DNA of 64,000 nucleotides from Morinoia aosen (taxonomy: Eukaryota > Arthropoda > Malacostraca > Amphipoda > Talitridae). Below are positions 48,411 to 59,689 of the stretch, in pieces. The stretch is taken from NCBI GenBank assembly GCA_030386875.1, contig CM059567.1:51506020-51570019 (forward strand), written 5' to 3'. Made by a program: the position numbers and the translations under genes. The notes under the pieces were generated by a model. It ran no database searches, was not told the origin of the DNA, and saw nothing but the letters and a program-made list of their open reading frames with translations. The stretch's first letter is position 1. Each line of letters starts with the position of its first letter.

Positions 48411-50668
48411 TGTCGGGATTTATGACCGTTGGGGTAGTTTGAACTGAAATGTTAGTTCTTGACGGCCAAAAACTCGAACAACTCTCGATAGTGTTGTGGG
48501 AAATTACAAGAGGGATAATGAAAAACGGATTTGGACTCAGCTTATTTCAGGTGGTTTTTATTTGAAGAGGAACCAGGAGGACTTCGATGAGCTTGACTGG
48601 AAATCCCAGTGAGGTCCGGAGTGCCGGTGGTGAGCTTCGGTGAGCGCTGGCGTCGCTCCGGCCGGTGGATGAGATTTTTAAGTGTATTGAGTTCAGAATA
48701 TTCAATTTACTGTGGGCAATTTTTAAACAAGCACAACAATCGGTGCGTAGCTATTTGTGTGGGCAAAGCATGCTTAATTTTGGAGCAGGTGAGTTTGATC
48801 AAGGTGCCGAGACTGATGGCGATGATGACTCTTGGTTTGAATAGTACTTAAATCCCGGCACGCGGAATTCAGCAAATGCGAAGCTAATTCAATGGTGCCC
48901 GTACTTTTAGGCAGTTGAGAATTAAGGCCCGTAATTAGAGAATATATCAGGCTAAAGGCCCAGAGCATAGCCAAATCCAATCCAAGTAGAAGAACCAAAA
49001 GCGGCCCAGGGAGAATGTTGTAAATGGTGTGTGTGATGACGTTGAGGTCCTGTAAGGGCAGAGGCGCTGGATGAAACGTTCCAGGAGAGACATCAAGACA
49101 TTCCACCACTGGCAATCCAACATATAATGACAACTCTTCCCACACGGAGAACTCCGAGAAACTCCTACAGGTTTGACACCAGCTACTTTAAGGATTCTCA
49201 CTTTTGGCAAACTCAAGGAGATAGGACAGATTTTGGTTGACAGGTTTTAACAATAAATAAATTGTTTAAACTGTTTAGCTGTCAAAACTGTTCACTAATG
49301 CCTCTGGCTTTAAAAATCTGAGTATTAGGTTTAAGAACTTCCGGTAATAAAGATCGTGATTCCTTACAGAGACTACGGGCAAGTAAACACGAGATCTACA
49401 GAATATCGTGAAAATATCAAGTGACTGCACTTTTGAAAGCAGTAAGAAAAAAAAACATAAAAATCCTAAAGTTCATGGATATAAATCCTACTGAATCCTG
49501 ATAGATATCATTTGCAATAATAAAGGAATTAAGGAATAATATCCCCAATGAAAAAAGGAAAAAAGGAAACCTAAGCGTTGATTTCACAGGCGGAGAATAC
49601 GCGAAGAAAGAAAACGAAAGCATGAAAGTTCCGTGTGGCGATTTAGCCGGGCGGCTTTACGCGTCGGCCTCAGCCAAAGCCGCCAGCAATTTGCACACAC
49701 TCAAGATAGGCAGATGGTAGTGGGTGTTTTGTCACAAGAATGCGATGAGTTAAATTAAACTTTATTGAAATGTTTTATATTGAAATAAGTGCGGTTACGT
49801 AAAGGTTTCAAAGAGTATGGAATTAAGAAATGAAATTCCAAGACTTAGCAAGCATAGACAGGAATACTTTTCGTAATTTAAGACTACTGCAAGTCGGTTT
49901 GTAAAAAAAAGAATAAATGCTACTATAACACATGCCTATAGTATTTATAGTCACAGAGTAGTGACAAGAGACGACGGTGTGAGGTTCCGCCATTACACAA
50001 AGACGCTATCGACAACGAACGCCGGCAAATTTCGCCGCGTTCGTTCCGAGTATCGAATCATGAATGAAAACTGCAGGTATCTACTATTGTAGTGAAGAAA
50101 GGAACGAACATGATTATGCTTTGATAATAAAATCATGACACGGAAATGCAATGCACATCTGACGCAAAATTTTACGCTAAATCACGTTGAGAAACAAAAA
50201 CAAAGCACTGAATGAAAACATGCTACATCACAATTCCTACGCATAACTACGTATCTTAATAACACTGCACTGTCAACTATTAATACTCACTGAACACGAA
50301 GAAAGAACACGATTATTTTCTAACACTGATTACTCACGAGAACGAAGAAAGAACACGATTATTTTCTAACACTGATTACTCACGAGGAAGATGCTGTGAA
50401 CGGGCTAGTCAACCGCCAAAGTAAGAGTGCTCTATTTGAAACAGAGACGCGCATTGCGCAGTATTGCCACCAGAGGGCTTCTCTCTCGAAAAATGGAAAT
50501 TGTTATTTTATCGTCTCATGTATTTACACAAAAACTTCAATGATTACGAATTAGAAGTAGAAAATAATTAATAATAAATTAGAGTAAGATTTTTAATGCT
50601 ACTAATTAATTTCTTTAAGTGCGAATGGCAATTTTCTAATTTTTACGCTTATGTAGCGGTATGCTACA
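48411..50668 (-). repeat. 5' LTR of the gypsy element
   Basis: 2258 bp, nearly identical to the copy at 41226-43485. In element orientation it starts TGTAGCATACC and ends CCCGACA. At 2.26 kb it is long for the family, and it contains an internal tandem duplication of about 48 bp (around 50295-50390, AACACGATTATTTTCTAAC units) shared by both LTRs. Small open frames on either strand inside it are present in both LTRs and are not retained as genes. Confidence 0.93.
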
Positions 50669-51059
50669 CAGATGGGAACAGTAAATTCAAGACCTCTCTT
50701 ATAACCCATCTTAGCGTAACCCTGAATTTCCCAATCATTAAAACTGCTGACCTGACAATGAGAGTTACCTAACGACACCCAATCGTAACCACGTTATAAG
50801 GAATCTAATGTATATCGTGACCGTAATCGTGACCGTAACCATGATACCGCTTCAAGCTTATAGCGTTACTTACGGACACAGTACCGTACTTGCACTGCTA
50901 CGCGGACGGATGAAAGACAAACAGTCAATTACTCATAGTCTGGAACTTTGTTTTCATACTGTAATATCGAATTGAAGTCAGTGAAAGAAAACCAGGAATT
51001 TTGAAAAGACTGTAGTGTGAAGAGTCGTCTATTTTCAACTCTTGGATCATTCTTTCAGC
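50669..51059. promoter_or_regulatory. Interval between the gypsy 5' LTR and the MED20 start codon
   Basis: Only 391 bp separate the LTR edge from the MED20 ATG. No TATA box is evident. A short tandem ATCGTGACCGTA repeat lies near 50814-50840. TTCTTTCAG directly before CATGGG looks like a splice acceptor, so the ATG may sit right after a 5' UTR intron. Confidence 0.45.
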
Positions 51060-54000
51060 ATGGGTGTGACTGTGTAAGGATAAGTTACCTTATGTTTATG
51101 TATGCTAGGTTAGATCCATGCAAAAGTGTCAAGTTTTTGCTTCGATGCCGACTAGTAGTGAGAATTTAAAAACAATCTTCATTCTGGTACTTTTCACTTT
51201 TACATTCGATTTACCTATAATTTTTTTTTACCACTTCATCTATACTTCTTTTTAAAATTTTAGTTGTCTTTAAATTCTGACTTCAATAACAAGGCATTTG
51301 TTATTGTAGTCTAATGAGAGGTATGACTAAAACTAAACTAATGAGAGGTATGATATCCACTAGCCTGATTACCATGAAGAAATGCTGTGTTTAAAAAAAT
51401 TTGCAGTGAAAAATCATTCTGTCTATTATAAATGATAGTACTTTGCACTGGTAGTTTATGGCTTTCATGACAAATTATGATGGGAGGGTGATTGAAGATT
51501 TCTTAATTCTTCCATATTTTATGTAGCCATCCGATATGCCTCACTGGTGGTTTATGTACTTATCTTATCTGTATTCTCATATTCCCTTACAGATCTCTAT
51601 TGCCGTACATATACATTTTGGAAAAGATTGGTCCTTTGTATGATTGCAATTAAAAAAAATCCTATAGCTCACAATTAAAAAAAATCCTATAGCTCATAGA
51701 ACATATTCAAAAATAAAATCTGTAGTTATTTTAACTTCCTTAGCGTTTCTTTAGTGAATCAAATTAGATTTGTATTCTAATAGGCAAAAAGAAAGCTAGC
51801 TTTAAATTCATTTCTCAAGATAAAACTGTGTAGAGAATTTTATGAGAAAAAATTGTTTAGTTGCAGCATTGTGGGCAGAATGGATGTGGTTCAGTTTAGA
51901 ATGTGGAATTCAGAATTTATGGGGTTCAGTTTGGAATTTTTGAAATATTCCATTCTAATTTTAGTTCATTACTCATCACTACACTGTGTGCTTGCTGTCC
52001 AACTTAGATCCCACTAAGTTGAAACAAAGCTACACATTTGTGCTGATAATACCTAATTTTATTCATGCATTTATTTCAGACTGCAAATATTTCCTGATGC
52101 ACTTCGATATGGCTTCAAAGAGGTGGAGAAGCTTCATACCCGTGTTGCCCACCTCGGAGCTCAACCCAGCGGGGCATTCCAAGTTGACTGTGACACATAC
52201 TACATGAATCAACCAAACAGTGAGTGCAATTCTTTTGCCTGCTTCCTGCCAATTAAAACTTTTTCGTTATGTTTGGAATACTTTTCTGCTACTTTTTATT
52301 GCAAAAGATGAAAAACATTCCAGTAGAAGAGTTAACTTTGTGTTTGATCTTTATCCTTGTTATTACTGAAATCTTAATTATTATTGTACTATGTACATTC
52401 ATCCTCAACTTCAGCATCCTAAAGTGTGAAACAGAGACTAAAACTTTTTTTTCCAGTTGATGAATAATAAAGTTTTTATTCATGACTATTTAGACTATAC
52501 AAAGTTTTTTTTATTAAGAAATGAATCCTTCAGGAGGCATAGGATAAGCTGAGGTTACTTTGGAGGAGTTGGTATTTTGGGACTGGCACCCACAGGGAGA
52601 GACTGTTAGGTTACCTCAGCTTCAGTTAGGCCCATAGGACTTCTATCTTTTATGCCCACTTTGGATCTTACAATGCTTATATTTTCATTGTTATCTTTCC
52701 TGTTTTTCATTGCTCACTTGTCCTTTCAATGTGCAGTAGATCCTGTGTTAGAACACATCTTTTGCAATTACTCTGCAGTCCATACTAAATTGTCTTTTCT
52801 CTTTGACCTTTCGAAAAAGCATTTTAAGCAGTTTTAAATTAAATAATTAGTATAATAATAGCTATTTTTGTGATAAGAATTATATCTATTGGTGAATTCA
52901 CCTACAGGGTGTATTTTTGAATGAAAAAGGTCAACCACCACTCAATTTTACCAATACTGGTGATGAAAGTTCATTTTTTTATCAGACATGCCTGGGAACA
53001 ATGCAAACGTGAGCAAGAAGCTGCACATTCTCCACAACACCGAGACACCAGCCTCCACCTACGCTATCATTGAGTCACCAGGCAAGCAGGTGTGATCTAT
53101 GAGTTATTATTCATTTTCCTGTCTTGTTCCATTAATTATTCTTTTGTTGGAAACTGGACTACGGTTTTGACAACTAGACTGGGGTGAAAATTGAATGCTA
53201 TTTAAATCTTGATTAAGCTTATATTGTTCACTGGGCAAACAAAGGTCAATAAATGATGAGTGAGACTCAAGTGGGTGTCAAACAGTCCTCTCAAATGTGG
53301 GATTTACTACATAATGGGTTATGTTTGGTCATTTTTTCTCAGAAACAATAGGAGTTATTATTATGCAGAATTTGGAAGTATGAGTATAATGCTGTATGCA
53401 AAACGAGTTCATGCTGAGTGCACCATTACATGAGCCCTGATTTGAGGACTGAGCTGTGCAGCCCATGTGCTGGTCATGTGAAAGTCATCCATTTCGCCAT
53501 TGTTAGAACCATTGCTACTAAGAAAGTTAACTCAATAATTTTTGTCTGATCTTGGTCAAAGTCCACTAAACTCTCAGGATGTTTATCACTCACAGTTGGG
53601 AGCTTGAGTGAATTTGAAGTTGCTCTTATATTGATTGTATTTGCTTTTTTTCTAGTTATTGTTCTGTTTTTCCTGATATAACACCTCATCTTGTTTTGTT
53701 ATCGGCTGACCATTTATCAAGGGAAAGGATTTGGATGTGACCGCTGGCCTGTGATGTTCAACTTTACCTCTTACGATAAGAAATCTGTTTTGAGGCAAAA
53801 TTGTCAGTATGTTTCTTCTTGATTGATTCTGTTGAAAGATTTATGTACTTCAGACACTTGATCCAATTGTAAATTGTCGTTTTGTACGATTATCATAAAT
53901 TCTATAGTCTGGCCTTGTCTATTGTGCTGGTTGTAGAAGTTATTTACCGGTAATTAAACGTGCGCCAAATAATTTGTTTCTTCCTTGGTGACGTGCCAAA

Positions 54001-57000
54001 CTGTGTGCACATTTGCTTAAATTTCAGGTAACGCTGTGCGCCGACCTCATGTTTGACCTGCTGTTGCCACGCCTCAGCCACATGTACACCTCCAAAAAGA
54101 ACCTTAAAGTGGAGACCAAAGGAACCCGTTTCCAGGCGGCTGACTTCCTTGTTAAGGTCGGCACTGTGTCCATGAGCAGCGGCCAATACAAGGGCATCCT
54201 GGTTGAGGTGAGCTGGAATCTCAACCTCAACAGTTATTTTGTAATGAAATCAAATTTTGATGTTTTAGAATGAAGTCAAGTTTTGATTTTAATTGGAAGG
54301 CAAATATGCAGAGTGGCCTAATCCACAAAACACAGAATTTTAGGACACTAAAGTTAGAGGCGTGGTGTCCATCACAGGGTTGCCAAACTGGCTTTTCCTA
54401 GCCAAGTCACTAACTAGGAACTGAACTAGGAAGTAGGCTACTCTGCCTGAAAGACATCTATGCCATTATGAGGTGAAATTATCACTTAATCCACTCTGCC
54501 AGTTTTGACCTCTGAATTTGTGGGTTAGGACACTGCATATTTGCCCTCCATTTATTAAGGAAGAACGTTTCACTTTCAGATGAATTTTTTCTTCTCTGAT
54601 ATGGAAGCGATTTGATTATTTTTGAAAATGTTCTTTTTGCCCGTAGAATGAATGGCTTTGTGAAGCTCAGAATCGAAGAAATGTTACGACTATGTTGTTA
54701 CTGACCGTGTTGTTGAGCCGTATATACTTCTGCAGATGCTACCATTCTTCAGTAAACATACAAAGGATCGAATCATTCGCCATGTTAGTCTGTGGCTCAG
54801 TTGATTTGGTGAATCTAAACCTACTAAAACATTAATAGAAGTTATGAAATCAACATGTGAAATAAAAATACCAATTGAAGGGATAGAACATGAGGGAACT
54901 AAATAATTTTATCACACGCAATTTAACATCATCATTTAGCAGGATGTCTACTAGGTAGTAAAGTAGTAAAATGTAGTAAAATTTGCCTCGGGGGGGGGGG
55001 GGGGGGGGGGTCCTGTCAGGGGCGTACAAAATTGTGAAGTAGGATAATTCACTGAAAATTGAAAGTAATGTACGTTTGTGTGTAAAGAGCATGGAGATTT
55101 TAAACAAATTTCTTTCTCCTAGAATCAGTAATTTGCTGCAGTTTATGGGAAATATTCCTGTGAGGGGATCTAACAGTTCCCCAGCGTTTACTAGTTCATA
55201 TGCTGAACTTTTGCTCTCATAGTTGAAACGTGTTAAGACAGGGTCTTTGCCAAACATTTGTTGGAGTCTGTCCAAAAAGGGGTACTTTAAAAATTATGGT
55301 GATTTATATTGCTATTATGCTTTGGTTGCTCATTTAGTAATAAGTATTTTATTTATTATTTAAGCATTAACAAACTTTGAATTTTTCTATCCTTCGTTAT
55401 TGTGTGTATCATTGACTCAAACTACTCATTATAGGCTGATTACTTACATCTAAATCTTTGGACAACATTCATTATGTAAAAATTAGGTGCTAATTTTTTG
55501 CTGTTGAAGGGAGTAAAATTTGGCAATGAAATATCAGTAGACACCCTGTTTAGGTGTATTTGGCTATTCGTTGCCACTTGGCTTTTAAATTTATTCAAGA
55601 ACTCAGTAATAGTGTTATTTTAAGTATTGTCAGTGTTTTGATGATATTGAAGTTCACCAAGACATTGGAGGCGCGACCCTAAAAAGTAACGTAGACTAGT
55701 TGAGGTTACCGTGCTTTGATTGAGCCCGTTTCTATTTTATGTGTGTATGAGAATTCTATGATTTTGCACCTGCTTGTGAGAAACTATCTTGAAATATTTC
55801 TGTAATGAAAATCTCCATCATATTTTTTAAAATTCTGGCATTACCAACGCATTTACGCATATGAGTTCAGAAATTTATTGTTTATGACCCTTGTTATCTC
55901 CATGTTCTTTTCTCTATTATCCCGCCTCTGTGATAGTGGGGGCAAAATAATACAAAACGTAGATTAAATCACTAAATTTCACATTTCTAAACCATGTATA
56001 AATACAAAAATTAGACTATATATAAACAATAGTATGAAGAGGTTAATAACGTATCTAAAAACCCACAAAAATTGAATGAAAAAAATATATAGGAACATGC
56101 ATGATCAATCCATGAACAAAAGTTTACAACACATTTCAAGATTTACGTACATTAATACTTCGTTGCATAGCCTTTATTTTTCATTATGGCTTCGAGATGT
56201 TTAAAGCAGTTCACTACCAGCCTTTTACAAAGTTTGGGTGCAATCTTATTCCATCTTTCAATGCAAGTTTCTTTGAGTTCAGTGATGTTATTGGGATCGC
56301 TCTTCTGAATTATCAATTTTAATTCCCTCCACGAGTTTTAGATATGATTCATGTCTGGGGATTGACTTGGCCAATCTAAAATGTTTATCTTCTTCATCCT
56401 CAACCATTCCTTGGTTTAGTTTAAAGTATGCTTTGTATCGTTGTCTTATTGGAAATTCCATCCACGTTTCATTTTTAACAAACGAGCTGAAGATAGGAGT
56501 TGCTCTTCAAATGTTCCATATTTCCCGCCATTCATGGTTCCATCAATGTTGTGAAGTTTACGTACCCCTGATGAGCTGAAACATCCCCACACCGTAATTG
56601 AGCCACCTCCAAACCCAAAAGAGGGTATGGTGCACTTTGGTTTGTGCTCTTCATTTTTTTGCCTCCAAATATGGTTTGTGTTGTTTCTCCCAAATAGTTT
56701 GATTTTGGTTTCATCTGACCACATTACTGAGTTCCAAAACGCTGCTGGCATGTTTAAATGGTCGTTGGCGCACTTCAGCCTGACCTTGATGTGACTTTTC
56801 TGGAGAAGAGGTGTCGTATGAGGGGTACGGGAGCGAAGACCTTCATGGTAGACCATAGTGCTCTGCTGATCGTGTGTTTGCTGGCTTTGATACCAGATGC
56901 CTTGAGATCATCCTTTAATTCTTCGAGAGTAGTTTGAGGCCTCTGTACTACTACTGTTCAGACCAATTTTCTAGCAGCCCGGTCGTTAATCTTCCGTGGA

Positions 57001-58490
57001 CAGCCAGTTCTAGGCTTGCTGAGAGTCGTATTCTGGCAGTTCCTCTCAAGTATTATGGTTCTAACCGAGGCTATAGGAACACACAGTTGTGCACATATCT
57101 TCAAATATCCCAAAACTTCATTATGATGCTCCAAAATAAGTTCGCGAAGACCTTGGCTGATGTCCTTATTCTTACCCATGCTTACGACCTTTCAGAACGT
57201 GAGCTGCTGTACCAATGACATTGGAGATGAATGCTGACGAAAGTTTGATTGTCAAGTAGTAGAATGCATTAGAACATTCTGGAATAATCCTACGGTAATT
57301 TTAATACATAAAATAGAAAAAGAAGTCGGGTACTTTTGTTCACGTATTCATTATTCATATCCCTATATATTTTTCTATTAAACTTTTCTGGTTTTAGGTA
57401 TATTATTAACTTTTTATACCATTGTTTATATATAGTCCAATTTTCGTAATTGTATGTTGTTTAGAAATGTGGAATCAAGCAATTTATTCAACGCGTTGTA
57501 TTATTTTACCCCCCACTGTATATAGTTCTACTGCGGCTGTGAATGTTGTAGTCTATGATTCATGTCACACGATGCCTGGTTCGAATTGACCTATAAGTGC
57601 GCGCGTTCTGCCCAGGTGGAGTACCTCGCCTGCAGTGTGCCAGCTCTGTGCTGGCCCATGCTCAGGGAGTTCCTGCAGAGCTTCATGGGTTTCTGTGTGT
57701 CGTCTCAACCTCCCCCCTACTTACAGGTGACTGTTTCATGTTGTTGCATGTAGTATGTAGTGTAGCGGGTGGGCAGGGTCTTGTGTGGAGGTGTAGAAGT
57801 TTGTCCCTAGCTTGTTCATGTGGTCAAGGAGGGGGAGGACAAAGGCTTCTTCGTGTTGGTGTGCTATAGGGGTCGATCGTGTACAGCCCGTGGCAATGCG
57901 CAACGCTGTGTTTTGTGTGGTCTGTAGTTTCTGTAAGCGGCCAGAGTGTATGATCAGATTGAAATAACAGATGTTAACTCTTGTTTGTAGTATCACTATT
58001 GATGAAGCATATGTTGATTGCAGTTATTGGCGTTTCAGCGTCGTTGAATGGTATTTCGGTTTGTTTGTGTTAAGAAGTTATTTAGTTTTCTTTGAGAAAT
58101 ATTCATTTACTACACTGTATGCTGCGAAGTGTCGTAATGATTTTATACATGCATGCAACCTCCTACCGACACTTAAATTCTAGTTCAAATGGACGCTAAG
58201 TACCTTTCTCTGAGAACTGGACACAAGTATTTGCTCTGATTTTGTCTTGGTCACTGTTGAACTTGATCCCACGGGAAATCTATTTTCCCTCGCTGCTGAA
58301 GCACAACCATAACAGCAACCTCGGTATGCAGGCTCGGTTCCACGACGTGCATGGGCCGCAGGACACCATCCAGCAATACTTGGAGAAATTCAACGAATTC
58401 AGAGAAGGTAACGCCTTCCCAGGCGGCACCTCCGCCGGCCTCAACGTCTCGATGCCCGGCACCGCGTGCTCCACACCCACGCCCTCCTGA
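51060..58490 (+). CDS. MED20: Mediator complex subunit 20, six coding exons
   Basis: MED20 is a head-module subunit of Mediator, the nuclear coactivator that links transcription factors to RNA polymerase II. Exons read from splice motifs: 51060-51073, 52080-52219, 52986-53089, 54028-54207, 57616-57726 and 58332-58490. All junctions are GT-AG, phases are consistent, and the total is 235 codons plus TGA. Family landmarks seen: N-terminal MGVTVLQ; QVDCDTYY in exon 2; LHILHNTETPAST in exon 3; ETKGTRFQAADFLVKVGTVS in exon 4; LREFLQSFMG in exon 5; GPQDTIQQYLEKFNEFR in exon 6. The usual family length is about 210 residues; the excess is a C-terminal Gly/Pro/Ser/Thr-rich tail after FNEFR. The exon 6 acceptor at 58330-58331 was chosen because it joins PPPYLQ to ARFHDVHGP without a gap relative to the family; an upstream in-frame acceptor could add about 10 residues. 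Coding exon 1 is only 14 nt. Introns 4 and 5 hold transposon debris. The family assignment is very secure; exact exon 6 borders are less so. Confidence 0.93.
54990..55010. repeat. G homopolymer of 21 in MED20 intron 4
   Basis: 21 consecutive G between CCTC and TCCTG. A shorter run of 13 G is at 28689-28701. Confidence 0.95.
55934..57518 (-). mobile_element. Degenerate Tc1-like transposon in MED20 intron 4
   Basis: About 1.59 kb flanked by TA, with terminal inverted repeats of about 100 bp (55934-56034 and about 57415-57518). The ends read GTGGGGGCAAAATAATACAA on the left and CAGTGGGGGGTAAAATAATA inward from the right. Both repeats share CACATTTCTAAAC and TATATATAAACAAT blocks. Length, TA target and CAGTG terminus fit Tc1 elements. 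The left end has lost the CA of CAGTG. It lies antisense to MED20. Confidence 0.9.
56152..57179 (-). pseudogene. Tc1-family DD34E transposase, inactivated
   Basis: Runs from ATG 57179 (MGKNKDISQGLREL, an N-terminal helix-turn-helix paired-like domain, then TGCPRKI, a linker/GRPR-like region) to TAA 56152 after NKGYATKY. The DDE domain is recognisable by MWSDETKIKLFG, GGGSITVWGCFSSSG, DNDTKHT and DWPSQSPDMN. Damage: TGA at 56960-56958; a frame change between about 56958 and 56856; TAA at 56448-56446, 56418-56416 and 56340-56338. The last stop falls where the third catalytic residue (Glu) of the DD34E triad is expected. Length of about 340 codons equals the usual family size, so decay is by point changes with little deletion. 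Confidence 0.92.
57736..57996 (-). pseudogene. LINE reverse transcriptase C-terminal fragment in MED20 intron 5
   Basis: An 86-codon open stretch contains LQKLQTTQNTALRIATGCTR, AHQHEEAFVLPLLDHMNKLG and TNFYTSTQDPAHPLHYIL. This is the signature of the region just after the RT domain of jockey/RTE-type non-LTR retrotransposons, where it carries thumb-like helices. Only this tail is present, truncated on both sides. It is antisense to MED20 and begins just 10 bp after exon 5. Confidence 0.8.
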
Positions 58491-59689
58491 GCCCTGCGCT
58501 CTTTCTGGCATCTGAGTCTGCGCTACCCATTGTTCCCTTGACGACTGGCTGGCCATCACGAGTGCACCGTCTGGCAATGCTATTAGCTGCGTCTACATTT
58601 AAGGAATCTGCAACTCTCTTGTATTTTTGGTGGTTCCTAAGAGGAAATGAGCATTTGAGTTCAAGTACAAGCTAACGAGAGCGTGTGCCACAAGTGGATG
58701 CGTACTATTTACTATTTAAAAGTCACCGCCTCAGGGGTTACGTTAAGCTCACTGCGTTGTGCGTTAAACTTTAGCTCACTGCTTCGTGAGCTCAGATTTG
58801 GACAGTTCTTTCTAAATGGGAACACGTGACAGTATAGACTCTAGTTGTGTATAGTGTGTATAGTAGCTTAATTTTATACTAAATGGAATCAGATTAGTTT
58901 GTAAAAAAGTTCTGTAAAAGTCTGGAATACAAAACTGTTTATTTTATCCCTTTTTCTATTCTTTTTAGTACAAATCAACTACTGTCATATAGAGATTTGT
59001 TCTTATATTTTTGAGTAGGGATGGGACAAGTATTCGTGACTATGAAACCAAAACTCACTGCTCTAATGAAGCCCCCGTCGAGAAGAATATCAGCAGTGGC
59101 TTAGTTTTGTGGATCGCATTTTCGCTCGCTATCTCGTTTCAATATTTGTGTTTCCTCAAGATGATTTATGTTTTCATTCGTAATACATTTTATTGCGCTT
59201 GCATTGGCCATTTTATTGCCCAGGCGCCTTTCTAGTCTCGTGTTTCATTCAAATCATTGCTCCTTTGATTATTTCACATGTGTTATATTCTCCTGTACGA
59301 CATTTATTCACGTGTTCCCAAGTAAATTTAAATATAATTAAATCAAAATGTACTACTTGTAGTTGTCATTTTCCCGTGTTGATTCTGGAATGGGTACGCA
59401 GAACAGACACTTACTACTGCTATTCTTCACCTGTTCTATTATTTCACTTTGTGTTTCTTCAGCTCTTAACTTCCCTTTCCTCTTCAACTAAGAGGTTTAA
59501 ATTCCTCACTACGTAAACAGAGGCAACAGCCTCATCTATTTCGTGGCACGGTAGAGTTTATCTCCAATTGAGTTTATCCCCAGTTGAAATGTGGCATGAA
59601 AAAACTCATAGACTTTTTCACCAATTGAAATGTGGCGTAAAAAACCGTAGACTTTTTCTTTCGCGGTTTACTGTTCTCAATTATTACTT
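58491..59689. other. 3' flank of MED20
   Basis: Probable 3' UTR and downstream sequence. No clear AATAAA was seen close to the stop; ATTAAA occurs near 59337. No other gene recognised. Confidence 0.4.

Larger units (their letters stand above)
41226..50668 (-). mobile_element. Full-length Ty3/gypsy LTR retrotransposon, 9.4 kb
   Basis: Element read on the minus strand: 5' LTR 48411-50668, primer binding site next to it, leader, gag, pol, purine tract, 3' LTR 41226-43485. LTR ends are TG...CA in element orientation (TGTAGCATACC at one end, CCCGACA at the other). By eye the LTRs differ at about 13 substitutions plus a poly-A length change over 2260 bp (about 99.4% identity), so insertion was fairly recent. 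Domain order protease-RT-RNase H-integrase defines Ty3/gypsy (Metaviridae). Gag has a CHCC-type zinc motif like that described for the CsRn1 clade. No envelope ORF is present. Flanks give no perfect target duplication: TAGA before 41226 against CAGA after 50668. Confidence 0.95.
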
